NCBI GenBank assembly: GCA_964442325.1
Contig: CAYTYX010000001.1
Coordinates: 1 to 64,000 of the forward strand
Length of the DNA stretch: 64,000 nucleotides
Reading direction: 5' to 3'
From: CAYTYX01 sp964442325
GTDB taxonomy: Bacteria; Patescibacteriota; Saccharimonadia; Saccharimonadales; UBA10212
Shown: in pieces, positions 24,815 to 33,287 of the stretch
Layout: each line of letters starts with the position of its first letter
Position numbering within the stretch: the stretch's first letter is position 1
Notes under the pieces: model-generated
What the model was told of the DNA's origin: nothing
Database searches by the model: none
The model's input: only the letters and a program-made list of their open reading frames with translations
Position numbers and translations under genes: made by a program

Positions 24815-25905
24815 CTCTTCAGCGCCTGGTTATAAACACCCAGAGTTTGTTCGGCCATTTTGGCCCACGAGTATTTTTTAACTCTTACGAAACCTTTTTG
24901 AACCAAAGCTTTGCGCAGATTTTCGTCATCTAAAACCTGCTTAATCCGAGTCGCCATATCAGCTATCACCAGTGGGTCAAAATATGCGGCTGCATCGCCA
25001 TAAATCTCGGGCAGGCAAGTGGCGTTGCTGCTTACCACCGGTGCGCCGTGAGCCATCGCTTCCAGACCCGGCAAACCAAAGCCTTCGCTTAGCGATGGAA
25101 AGACGTAGGCCGATGTGTTCTCGTACAACCAGCGCAGCCGACCTTCGCTGACAAAGCCGCTAAACAACACATTTTTAATTCCCCGCTTATTCACATATTT
25201 TTGATGAGCTTCGTAGAGCCTATCGGTTTTTCCAACCAGTACCAGTCGTAATTCCGGTCGTTCGGTTTGTAAAATAGCAAACGCGTCGATTAACCGACGC
25301 AAATTTTTATGCGGCAAGGGCCGGCCGGTGTACATAATAAAGTTTTTGCCATCTAGGCTTGGCGTTGGCTCGGGCTTATTCTTAATCACGTCAGCCGCCT
25401 CATAGGTGACGACTATTTTAGGACCTGGAATGTGTGCGAATTGCTCCAGATCATTTTTGACGAATTTGGAAGGGGCGATAACCAGTTTAGATTTTTTGGC
25501 CACGGTTTTGACTACTCGGCGATAGACCAACTGCCTGAACTTAAAAACGAGCCAGTTCTTGGACGGATTATTAAAGCGGGTGGTGGTGAGATCGTGAATG
25601 GTGGTAACCGTTTTCCCGCGGTAGAGAACTGGCTGCTGGGGGGCATTAAAATGAACTAGGTCGGCCTTGAGCCTGCGCAATTGCCGAAGTAGACCAAGCT
25701 GTTCGGCAAAAGAAAATTCTTTGTAGTTAGACTCTACAGTTTGAAAATCAGGAGCGGTCTTGTTAAAAAAATCGAGCCGTGGGTGCTTGGTGATAATAAT
25801 AATTTCGTGTTTTGGCTGCAGCCGGTGCAAATATTCAGTCAATTTGTCGATGTAGCGGCCGGTGGTAGTGCCGGATTCACGGGCGTCAATAACGATCCTA
25901 GCCAT
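24811..25905 (-). CDS. Glycosyltransferase, GT4-like (GT-B fold)
   Basis: 364 aa from the ATG at 25905 (MARIVIDARESGTTTGRYID). An upstream in-frame start would add 24 residues that do not fit the family. The C-terminal half has NFIMYTGRPLPHKNLRRLI and the nucleotide-sugar motif SEGFGLPGLEAMAHGAPVV (E-x7-E). Retaining GT4 enzymes transfer sugars from NDP-sugars onto lipid-linked glycans at the cytoplasmic membrane. It overlaps the upstream GT2 gene by 8 nt, so the two probably act one after the other on one glycan. Donor and acceptor cannot be read from sequence. Confidence 0.88.
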   Translation of the reverse strand: MARIVIDARESGTTTGRYIDKLTEYLHRLQPKHEIIIITKHPRLDFFNKTAPDFQTVESNYKEFSFAEQLGLLRQLRRLKADLVHFNAPQQPVLYRGKTVTTIHDLTTTRFNNPSKNWLVFKFRQLVYRRVVKTVAKKSKLVIAPSKFVKNDLEQFAHIPGPKIVVTYEAADVIKNKPEPTPSLDGKNFIMYTGRPLPHKNLRRLIDAFAILQTERPELRLVLVGKTDRLYEAHQKYVNKRGIKNVLFSGFVSEGRLRWLYENTSAYVFPSLSEGFGLPGLEAMAHGAPVVSSNATCLPEIYGDAAAYFDPLVIADMATRIKQVLDDENLRKALVQKGFVRVKKYSWAKMAEQTLGVYNQALKS

Positions 25906-26914
25906 TTTGTCTCTTAGTGATTTTCCACCACCAGCCGCGCAGCGCCCGGATTTTGCGGGCATTTGGCGGCAGGTCATGAACTAGTAGGGCTGATACCTGG
26001 TCTGGGGTTAACTTGCGCTTGGCTTGGATTTTATGACGCTGGACTAATTTTTTTGGCAAGAGCAGGATGGCCCGGCCAACGCCTTTGAGAGCCAGCCAGC
26101 CCTCGCCGTGTCCAACGGCACTGACCAGCAGCCCAATGTAAACTAACTTAAATCGGGGTAGCATTATCGGCATCAATTTTAGCGGCACATTCTTATAAAA
26201 TAGCAATGGCAAATTTTTCATCGTTTGGTAAGTGGCAAAGCCAGGGATACGGGCACTGGTAGAACCGATGTGGTGGTGGACGATTGCCTCTGGTGCAAAC
26301 GCAACTTCCCAGCCAGCCAGCCTTGCCCGGAAACTTAAATCAACGTCCTCGTAATAAGCAAAAAAATCATCGTCAAATAAACCGACTTCCTTTAGCATCG
26401 CTACCCGGTAAAGACTGGCGCCGCCCGACGCGCCAAAAATATCGGTGTTGCCGTCGTATTTGTCTAGGTCTGCTTCGCGGCGACCGCGCGGGTAGGATAA
26501 CCCCCAAGTTGTGTAATATTCGCCGGTGCTATCTAGATACTCGCCGCTGTCGTTGATTATCTTGCTGGTTACGATGCCAAGCTGCGGCTTATTGGAAAAA
26601 CTTTTAACTAAAGCTTCCAGCCAGTTCTTGTGGGCCACGGCGTCGTTATTAAGTAGCGCCACGAACTCATCGTCCCGTTTTATAGCCACCTGTAGCCCAG
26701 GGTTAACACCGCCGGTGAATCCGTAATTTTTATCACGGGCGATTACCTCCACACTCGGGTATTTTTTTACCAACAGCTCTATTGAATCATCGCTACTGCC
26801 ATTGTCCACTACGACAATATGTGGTTTTAGGCTTTGGTGAGTGAGCGAATCCAAGCAGGCGAGCAGGTGGTCCGCACCGTTCAAATTTGGGACGACAACA
26901 CTAACTTTGTTCAC
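25898..26914 (-). CDS. Glycosyltransferase family 2, rhamnosyltransferase-like
   Basis: 338 aa from a GTG start with GAGG upstream. GT-A fold: VSVVVPNLNGADHLLACLDS, VVDNGSSDDSIEL, KNYGFTGGVNPGL, and LLNNDAVAHKNWLE holding the DxD-like metal site. FFAYYEDVDLSFRARLAGW carries the ED-x-D pattern common in rhamnosyltransferase-like WbbL relatives. It has no clear transmembrane helix apart from a hydrophobic stretch near residue 245. It probably adds one sugar to a lipid-linked precursor. It is divergent from the ABC exporter, with a 32-bp shared promoter region. Confidence 0.88.
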   Translation of the reverse strand: MNKVSVVVPNLNGADHLLACLDSLTHQSLKPHIVVVDNGSSDDSIELLVKKYPSVEVIARDKNYGFTGGVNPGLQVAIKRDDEFVALLNNDAVAHKNWLEALVKSFSNKPQLGIVTSKIINDSGEYLDSTGEYYTTWGLSYPRGRREADLDKYDGNTDIFGASGGASLYRVAMLKEVGLFDDDFFAYYEDVDLSFRARLAGWEVAFAPEAIVHHHIGSTSARIPGFATYQTMKNLPLLFYKNVPLKLMPIMLPRFKLVYIGLLVSAVGHGEGWLALKGVGRAILLLPKKLVQRHKIQAKRKLTPDQVSALLVHDLPPNARKIRALRGWWWKITKRQNG

Positions 26915-26924
26915 TGTTTTCCTC

Positions 26925-26932
26925 TATAATAT
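26925..26932. promoter_or_regulatory. Shared divergent -10 region
   Basis: TATAATAT on the plus strand overlaps TATTAT read on the minus strand, inside the 32-bp gap between the leftward GT2 gene and the rightward exporter gene. Both genes could be driven from one AT-rich box, with leaders of about 10 nt or less. Confidence 0.4.
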
Positions 26933-26946
26933 GGTAACAGTTACTG

Positions 26947-27747
26947 ATGTTTAGACGAATTTTTTCTAAGAAGAATCGGGTTCTGCTTTCGGAGCTGGTG
27001 CGCACAGATTTTAAACTGCGTTATCAGGGCTCGGTGCTGGGCTATGCGTGGTCGCTACTACAACCACTCTTTTTCTTTCTGATTTTATATGTAGTTTTCA
27101 CCCTACTGAAGGTTAATAAAGGGATTCCGCACTATTCTGTCTACCTTCTGGTGGGTATGGTGTTATGGAGCTTTTTTAGAGAAATGACGTCTGGTAGTAT
27201 TACATCGATTGTTGGGCGCGGTGATCTAATTCGTAAAATCCGTATCCCGCGCTGGATAATAATACTGTCTAGCAGTTTTTCGGCGGCTATCAGCCTAGTA
27301 TTTAACTTAGTAATAATTTTGATATTTTTGGCTGCCAACCATGTTGGACTGTCCATAAACGATCTATGGTTTTTCTTAATCATTTTGGAAGTTTACATCT
27401 TTTCGCTGGGAATCGCGCTATACCTATCGGCTGCTTTTGTTAAGTACCGCGACGTTAGTTATATTTGGGACGTTATAATCCAGGGCGGTTTTTATTTGAC
27501 ACCCATAATTTACCCGCTGTCTAAGATTACTAACCTAACTCTACAAAAATTTATTATGCTAAACCCGATATCTCAATCGATTCAAGACGCCAGGTACGCA
27601 GTCGTATGGCGGGGGACTCAGACAACCTCTGATACTTTTGCCGGCGGCCCATACAAGTTTATACCGTTCGGGGTGGTAGTGGTGGTTTTTGCAGCCGGGC
27701 TTAGTTATTTTCGCAAGCAATCTAAAACCTTTGCAGAGGACCTATAA
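26947..27747 (+). CDS. wzm: ABC-2 type polysaccharide exporter permease (Wzm-like)
   Basis: 266 aa with six predicted transmembrane segments. The N-terminal LVRTDFKLRYQGSVLGYAWS amphipathic entry is diagnostic for the Wzm/TagG family, and GGFYLTPIIYPLSKI is a typical periplasmic re-entrant region. With the ATPase that follows 3 nt later it should form an exporter for a lipid-linked polysaccharide across the cytoplasmic membrane. It starts a six-gene rightward unit (permease, ATPase, two methyltransferases, asparagine synthetase). Confidence 0.9.
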   Translation: MFRRIFSKKNRVLLSELVRTDFKLRYQGSVLGYAWSLLQPLFFFLILYVVFTLLKVNKGIPHYSVYLLVGMVLWSFFREMTSGSITSIVGRGDLIRKIRIPRWIIILSSSFSAAISLVFNLVIILIFLAANHVGLSINDLWFFLIILEVYIFSLGIALYLSAAFVKYRDVSYIWDVIIQGGFYLTPIIYPLSKITNLTLQKFIMLNPISQSIQDARYAVVWRGTQTTSDTFAGGPYKFIPFGVVVVVFAAGLSYFRKQSKTFAEDL

Positions 27748-27750
27748 AAA

Positions 27751-29010
27751 ATGGCCAGCCGGGATTCTACAGACACCCCAACAAAAGACACCGGACAAAC
27801 CGCAATACGCGTTGAGGGTGTTAGTAAGCTGTTTAAGTTGCCCCATGAAAAGAGCGGTTCAATAAAGTCAAAAGTTATTAACTTTCGCAAGCGTGGCTAC
27901 GAACTCCAGCAAGCACTCAATGATGTTTCGTTTGAGGTAAAAAAGGGCGAGTTTTTTGGAGTTGTAGGTCGCAACGGCAGTGGCAAAAGCACATTACTTA
28001 AACTACTGGCCGGCATTTATACTCCCACAAAGGGGCACGTCCAAATAAATGGTAGCTTGACCCCATTCATAGAGTTAGGGGTAGGTTTTAACCAAGAACT
28101 AACCGGTCGCGAAAACATCTTTTTAAACGGTTCGCTGCTTGGATTTGATCGCAAAGAAATGCAGGCTATGTACCAAGATATTGTTGAGTTTGCGGAGCTG
28201 GAGCGGTTTATGGACCAGAAGCTTAAAAATTATTCATCCGGCATGTTAGTCCGCCTGGCCTTCTCAATAGCCATCCGCGCGCAAGGCGATATTCTATTGC
28301 TCGACGAAGTACTAGCGGTTGGCGATGCTGCGTTCCGCCAAAAATGCAACGATTATTTTGCCAATCTGAAACGGGATAAACAAACCATTATACTTGTCTC
28401 GCACAGCATGGCCGCCATAGAAAGATACTGTGACAGGGCCTTACTGCTTGAAGCCGGGCAAGTGGTTAGGGTAGGCAGTAGCGCTGAAATAGCGTCCTTA
28501 TACGAAGACATGATTTTAAAGGAGGAGGGCGAAAAAGCTAATAAAGCCATAAAGGCACAAAGTCAGGAGTCGGCCGCTAAAAAATCGGATATAAATGCAC
28601 TAGTTAGGATAACCCAGGGTGGCAAACGGGTAAAATCAGTTAAAGCTCTCAAAGATTTCCAGGTGGAAATAAAAATAAAGAGCCGAAAGGACATCCCGGA
28701 GGCATATGCAGGTTTGAGTATCAGAAATAGCGAGGGACAGATAGTTCTGGCATTGGATACAATCGACTATATTGGCGAGACGTTGCTAGAAAAAAATAAG
28801 GAACGCAAGATTGTCGTCTCGCCAGACAACGTTTTTACGAACGGGGTATACTACGTGACGCTCGCGGTTGGTAACGCCGGAGATCTGTCTGAAGACGATG
28901 ATGACAGACAGTTGTTCAAACAAAGAAACATTGCCTCTTTTACCATCTTTGGGATACGCAAGTATGGAAACAGCCTGATCCACCCCCACTGCGAGGTTAG
29001 GCAGGGATAG
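27751..29010 (+). CDS. wzt: ABC polysaccharide exporter ATPase with C-terminal substrate-binding domain (Wzt-like)
   Basis: 419 aa. Walker A GRNGSGKSTLLKLLAG is near residues 71-86, the shortened signature KNYSSGMLVRLAF near 163, and Walker B ILLLDEVLAVGDAAF near 180. About residues 265-419 (INALVRITQGGKRVKSVKAL onward) form a beta-sandwich extension like the Wzt carbohydrate-binding domain, which in some systems recognises a modified glycan end and gates export. The two methyltransferases that follow could supply such a terminal cap; this is inference. Confidence 0.9.
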   Translation: MASRDSTDTPTKDTGQTAIRVEGVSKLFKLPHEKSGSIKSKVINFRKRGYELQQALNDVSFEVKKGEFFGVVGRNGSGKSTLLKLLAGIYTPTKGHVQINGSLTPFIELGVGFNQELTGRENIFLNGSLLGFDRKEMQAMYQDIVEFAELERFMDQKLKNYSSGMLVRLAFSIAIRAQGDILLLDEVLAVGDAAFRQKCNDYFANLKRDKQTIILVSHSMAAIERYCDRALLLEAGQVVRVGSSAEIASLYEDMILKEEGEKANKAIKAQSQESAAKKSDINALVRITQGGKRVKSVKALKDFQVEIKIKSRKDIPEAYAGLSIRNSEGQIVLALDTIDYIGETLLEKNKERKIVVSPDNVFTNGVYYVTLAVGNAGDLSEDDDDRQLFKQRNIASFTIFGIRKYGNSLIHPHCEVRQG

Positions 29011-29021
29011 TCTGGCCTTTT

Positions 29022-29741
29022 ATGGATAAACACAACTATTTCATAAAGGAAGGCTACCAAAATCGACCAACTAACCGTACCCTGTCGGTTAAGCCGGGCG
29101 ATGTTTATTGGACGGCGGAGAGAATACGCTCGAATCTTTATTATCAGTATGATACATACACAACTGCTCGGTCTCTTATAAAAGAACATAACCTAAAGAG
29201 CGTGGTTGACGTGGGTTGCGGTGTAGCCGGTAAGTTGATGAGCGTTATCTACCCAGTCTGTAAAGATGTGTCTGGTATAGATCAAAAAGAAGCGATTGAG
29301 TACTGCCTGTCCCACTACCGTCACGGCCGGTTTCTGGTGGATAATTTGGAAAAGCCAAAGCTAGCGCCTGGTAAGTTTGATGTGATTATTTGTGCCGACG
29401 TGATCGAACATATGGAAAATCCAGACAAGCTACTTAGCTATATAAAGAGGTTGGCGGCACCGGGTGGCTATTTGGTGTTATCAACGCCCGAGCGGGACAA
29501 ACTTCGCGGCGAAGACTGCATATCATCCCCGAAACAAGAACATGTCCGAGAATGGAATAACCCAGAGCTCCAAGCGTATCTGGCTAATCGTGGGTTCGAG
29601 GTAGTCTTGTCAAAATTAATTCCAATCACTAAGTTCTCGCTATTTAGTCGAGAAATAAGAAAGCTTAGGAGAAAAACAAAAAAAACCAGCGGGACATATA
29701 ACGTAAACCAACTGGTTATTTGTCGGATGAGGAAGGTGTAA
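29022..29741 (+). CDS. SAM-dependent methyltransferase (class I)
   Basis: 239 aa. Motif I VVDVGCGVAGKLMS is near residues 64-77, post-motif acidic residue in SGIDQKEAI, and DVIICADVIEHMENPDKLL is the class I motif II region typical of Methyltransf_11/23 enzymes. The C-terminus is basic. In this glycan operon a sugar or lipid O-methylation is plausible, perhaps chain-end capping. It starts 11 nt after wzt. Confidence 0.85.
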   Translation: MDKHNYFIKEGYQNRPTNRTLSVKPGDVYWTAERIRSNLYYQYDTYTTARSLIKEHNLKSVVDVGCGVAGKLMSVIYPVCKDVSGIDQKEAIEYCLSHYRHGRFLVDNLEKPKLAPGKFDVIICADVIEHMENPDKLLSYIKRLAAPGGYLVLSTPERDKLRGEDCISSPKQEHVREWNNPELQAYLANRGFEVVLSKLIPITKFSLFSREIRKLRRKTKKTSGTYNVNQLVICRMRKV

Positions 29742-29742
29742 G

Positions 29743-30705
29743 ATGGACCGCTTGCAGCCATTTTTTATTAAATATCTTCAGCTCAATACAGATTTAGGCA
29801 GGAAGAAAGATATTCTGGCCGATAGCTTTAGGAAAGTTTTAATAAGAGATGGTATACCGAGATTCACGCCGGACCGATCATATTCTAGCGGCAACTTCTC
29901 CAAGCTACGCGAAAAACATGCGGCTCTGCAGCTTGATTCTAGCAACGGCACCTCAGACCGGCGAGACACAATATTAAACCGTACAGGCTGGCCAGCTTCG
30001 AGCTTTAAAGGCAAGCTGATTCTTGAGTGTGGTTGTGGGGCAGGGCCTGATACAGAAACACTGCTTGATTTGGGTGCCGATGTAGTGGCGGTCGATATAG
30101 CTGGCGTCGATATCGCCAGCCGCAACCTGTCTGGCAATCCACGTGCCAGCCATGTGCAGTTTGTCCAAGACAGTATTGCCGATTTACGTTTGCGCCCAAA
30201 AAGCTTCGATATAGTTTTTTGCCACCGGGTTTTACAACACACTCCCGATCCGGAAAAAGTACTCAATCACATCCTTCAATTCGTCAAGCCTGGCGGCGGT
30301 GTATTTGTGCACTCATACTCTGATAGCAAGTTCCAAACTAGACGCTGGAAATATTGGCTTCTTCCCCTAACCAACAAACTGCCACCTGAATGGTTGTATA
30401 GACTCATTGAACTATATGCGTGGCCGGCTTTCTATCTAACGAATTTATTGGATAAGTTTAAGTTTGGCCAAAGACTCAACCGCATATTTATACCATTTTT
30501 AAATTACCGACCTGCCAAAAAATTCGCTAGTAAATCAGATCGCTTTATCGTTGAATATGGTATCCATGATACTTTTGATGCACTTAGCCCAAAATACGAT
30601 AAACCAATAAGCCCAGTGCGGATGAAAGAAATAGCCGCACATAATCTTATTAGCAACTTTGAAATTTATACCGATCCTGGCATGACGTTATTAAGGACAA
30701 AATAA
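29743..30705 (+). CDS. SAM-dependent methyltransferase (class I), longer form
   Basis: 320 aa. Motif I LILECGCGAGPDTETLLDLG is near residues 88-107, VVAVDIAGVDIA follows, and DIVFCHRVLQHTPDPEKVL is near 150-168. About 85 N-terminal residues precede the fold, and the C-terminal 100 residues contain a hydrophobic Trp-rich region (YWLLPLTNKLPPEWLYRLIE) that may contact membrane or lipid acceptor. It begins 1 nt after the previous methyltransferase and overlaps asnB by one base. Confidence 0.84.
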   Translation: MDRLQPFFIKYLQLNTDLGRKKDILADSFRKVLIRDGIPRFTPDRSYSSGNFSKLREKHAALQLDSSNGTSDRRDTILNRTGWPASSFKGKLILECGCGAGPDTETLLDLGADVVAVDIAGVDIASRNLSGNPRASHVQFVQDSIADLRLRPKSFDIVFCHRVLQHTPDPEKVLNHILQFVKPGGGVFVHSYSDSKFQTRRWKYWLLPLTNKLPPEWLYRLIELYAWPAFYLTNLLDKFKFGQRLNRIFIPFLNYRPAKKFASKSDRFIVEYGIHDTFDALSPKYDKPISPVRMKEIAAHNLISNFEIYTDPGMTLLRTK

Positions 30706-32423
30706 TGTGCGGAATATTCGGACACACCAAACCCGGTGGCACAATAGAGCGTTCGCGCGCGGCCCTAAATACCTTAAAGCATCGTGGCCCGGACCAATGG
30801 GGAGAGTGGTATGACGAGAAAGTTTATTTAGGCCATCGGCGTTTAAGCATCCTCGACCTCTCGGTGCGTGGTAAACAGCCGATGGTCGGCGGCCACGTCG
30901 TAATTTCAGCAAACGGCGAGATCTATAACTTCCTTGATATAAAAGAAGAGTTAGCTAAGAAGTACAAGTTCAAGAGTGGCTCTGATTCAGAAGTACTGAT
31001 TTATGGCTATATGGAATGGGGTATTGATGGACTGCTAGAGCGAATTGAAGGCATGTATGCCTTCTCGCTTTACGATCAGAAGCTTAAAAAACTGTACTTG
31101 GTACGCGATAGGGTGGGCATAAAGCCACTCTACTACTCTATGCTAGGCAAGCAGGTGGCCTGGGCTTCGGAACTAAAAGCGCTGGAGGTATTTCATTCAG
31201 ACGAGTTGAGCGTAGACTATACCGCTGTGTATGACTATCTAACATATCTCTACATCCCCGCTCCGAAGAGTCTATACAAGAATGTCCAAAAACTCGAGCC
31301 GGCTCACTATTTGGAGATAGACCTAACTACCGACCAATCTCGCTTGAAGCGGTATTGGCAGCTGCGTGTCAGTGCCATAGACACATCGGTGGAAGAAGCC
31401 GCCAAGACTGTCAAGCAGTTAGTGGCTGAATCGGTCGAAGAGCAACTGATTAGTGATGTGCCAGTTGGCTTCTTTTTGAGTGGCGGCATGGACTCTAGTG
31501 TGGTAGTCGCAGCGGCTGCACAGAAACACAATAAACTCAACACCTACTCAATCGGTTTTGACGTTAAAGAGCATAGCGAGACACACTTTGCGGAGCTAGT
31601 GGCCAAAGCTCTCAAAACTAATCACATGACCCGCGACCTGTCTGTGAAAGAAGTTAAGAATAGCTTTAATAATCTTAAGAAGTGGTACGACGAGCCGTTC
31701 GCAGACACCTCGGCTTTTCCAGTCTATCTGATCTCAACCCTGGCAAGGCCGAGCTCCACCGTGGTGCTAACGGGCGACGGCGGTGACGAGGTATTCGGCG
31801 GCTACAATTGGTACGGTAAATTCCGCGACCAGGCAGCTGATTATGTACGTCAAAACTCAAGCAGGTTATCTGGTATCCGCTCGCGCCTGCTCGGCGGCAA
31901 GAAGGGCAGGGCTAACCTTGAGCTAGAGTTCTACAGTCAGCTCATGGGAGGCCTGACTAGCCAACAAAAGCAGACCTATCGATCTAAATTTAATATTCCA
32001 GCTGACTATGACGACTATTGGTATTTTAGGAACTATTACTGGCAAGAATTGCCGTTGATGACCCGTCTACAGTACATGGACTTCCACACATACCTGCCAG
32101 ATGACATCCTAACTAAGGTAGATCGAGCCAGTATGGCCGTGGCGTTAGAGTGTCGAGTTCCGCTCCTGTCGACGCGGCTCATCGAATACCTATTTTCGCT
32201 ACCCGAGGACATCAAGTATTACGGCGGTCAACTCAAGGGACTGATGAAATATGCCTACCGATCAGACCTACCAATTGAAGTCATTGAGCGGGATAAAAAA
32301 GGTTTTAGTATCCCAACTGGCAGGTGGCAGCCAGAGTTAATGGGAGGCAAAGTCTCAACCCAAGAATTTATTCTAAAATCTTTATATCCAGAACTAGTCG
32401 ACCCTAACGGCCAAGTAGACTAA
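30705..32423 (+). CDS. asnB: Asparagine synthetase, glutamine-hydrolysing, in glycan operon
   Basis: 572 aa. The catalytic Cys2 follows the initiator (MCGIFGHTKPGG). The N-terminal Ntn glutaminase domain has RHRGPDQWGEW-like and GHRRLSILDLS segments. The synthetase domain has the PP-loop FLSGGMDSSVVVAAA near 260 and VVLTGDGGDEVFGGYNW. Such AsnB homologs in surface-polysaccharide loci often amidate sugar acids or other acceptors rather than only making asparagine. Which applies here cannot be decided from sequence. Its 3' end overlaps the convergent gene by 20 bp. Confidence 0.9.
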   Translation: MCGIFGHTKPGGTIERSRAALNTLKHRGPDQWGEWYDEKVYLGHRRLSILDLSVRGKQPMVGGHVVISANGEIYNFLDIKEELAKKYKFKSGSDSEVLIYGYMEWGIDGLLERIEGMYAFSLYDQKLKKLYLVRDRVGIKPLYYSMLGKQVAWASELKALEVFHSDELSVDYTAVYDYLTYLYIPAPKSLYKNVQKLEPAHYLEIDLTTDQSRLKRYWQLRVSAIDTSVEEAAKTVKQLVAESVEEQLISDVPVGFFLSGGMDSSVVVAAAAQKHNKLNTYSIGFDVKEHSETHFAELVAKALKTNHMTRDLSVKEVKNSFNNLKKWYDEPFADTSAFPVYLISTLARPSSTVVLTGDGGDEVFGGYNWYGKFRDQAADYVRQNSSRLSGIRSRLLGGKKGRANLELEFYSQLMGGLTSQQKQTYRSKFNIPADYDDYWYFRNYYWQELPLMTRLQYMDFHTYLPDDILTKVDRASMAVALECRVPLLSTRLIEYLFSLPEDIKYYGGQLKGLMKYAYRSDLPIEVIERDKKGFSIPTGRWQPELMGGKVSTQEFILKSLYPELVDPNGQVD

Positions 32424-33285
32424 TAATTCGCCGTAGGTTCAGACCGGTCGGGACTGAAGGCCTGCCCCAGCTATCAATTTCGGCTTTAACTTTCGCGTAT
32501 TCTGGCGGAGGCGCAAAGTTGTCAACCATACTGCCCACTTCTGCTGTTGAAAAGGAGCTGGCAGCCAGTTTGGGCTTTTCTTTCAGTTTGGTTTTTTGCA
32601 TATAGCTTCTAAACATATCCTCTGTCTCGTCTTTGTCGAGTTTTAGCTTGCCTGCGTGTTGGCTGCCTAGCTGGTAGCCGGCTATGAGAACCTCGAAGTC
32701 CTTGTCCTTTTTTGCGACCCTTAGCCAGTAGGGCATCATTATGTCTATAAGTTTGGCATGCTTGATTCCGTGCGTAAATCCCTTGCGGAAAATATCTGAG
32801 TAGTACTGCTCGAAGTCGTGGAGCCCACAGACCAAATCCGATATATGAACATAAAAGCCGCGTGCATGCATGTTTTTTATTACTGTAGCTTCCGGGCGAA
32901 CTTCGTCCGCCACTAACTTAATAGCGCGCTTTAAAAGCTTGGTGCGATAAACTTTTATTCCACCGACTCTAACCCCAGCAAAAAACTTATCGAGCATCTC
33001 GCTTTGGACTACAAAAATCGACGAACGACTAGACTCTACTCGATGGTAGAGGTCGGTAACTATACCCGGCCTTATCAATACATCTGCGTCTATAACCATC
33101 GTCCACTTTCGGCTCTCATTCAGACCAATCTCGTACGATTTTTTAAGAGCGGTGCTAAATGGTGCTTCATGGATTAGGTGGATATTATTAGCACTGAGCT
33201 CTTCCGTCAGCAACTTTTTGCAGACGGCCTCAGTTCGTTCGCCGACTCCGCGGATAACTATCGTTAAATCACGCTCTACCGACAT
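32404..33285 (-). CDS. Putative GT-A fold glycosyltransferase-like protein
   Basis: 293 aa. The N-terminal DLTIVIRGVGERTEAVCKKL and then WTMVIDADVLIRPGI, a DxD-like metal site, suggest a GT-A nucleotide-sugar enzyme, though other family motifs are weak. The middle (HISDLVCGLHDFEQYYSDIF) and charged C-terminus show no recognised domain. It starts 2 nt after the TPR/DUF616 gene, so the two are coupled and may act on the same acceptor. Confidence in the family is modest. Confidence 0.6.
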   Translation of the reverse strand: MSVERDLTIVIRGVGERTEAVCKKLLTEELSANNIHLIHEAPFSTALKKSYEIGLNESRKWTMVIDADVLIRPGIVTDLYHRVESSRSSIFVVQSEMLDKFFAGVRVGGIKVYRTKLLKRAIKLVADEVRPEATVIKNMHARGFYVHISDLVCGLHDFEQYYSDIFRKGFTHGIKHAKLIDIMMPYWLRVAKKDKDFEVLIAGYQLGSQHAGKLKLDKDETEDMFRSYMQKTKLKEKPKLAASSFSTAEVGSMVDNFAPPPEYAKVKAEIDSWGRPSVPTGLNLRRIISLLGR

Positions 33286-33287
33286 TT

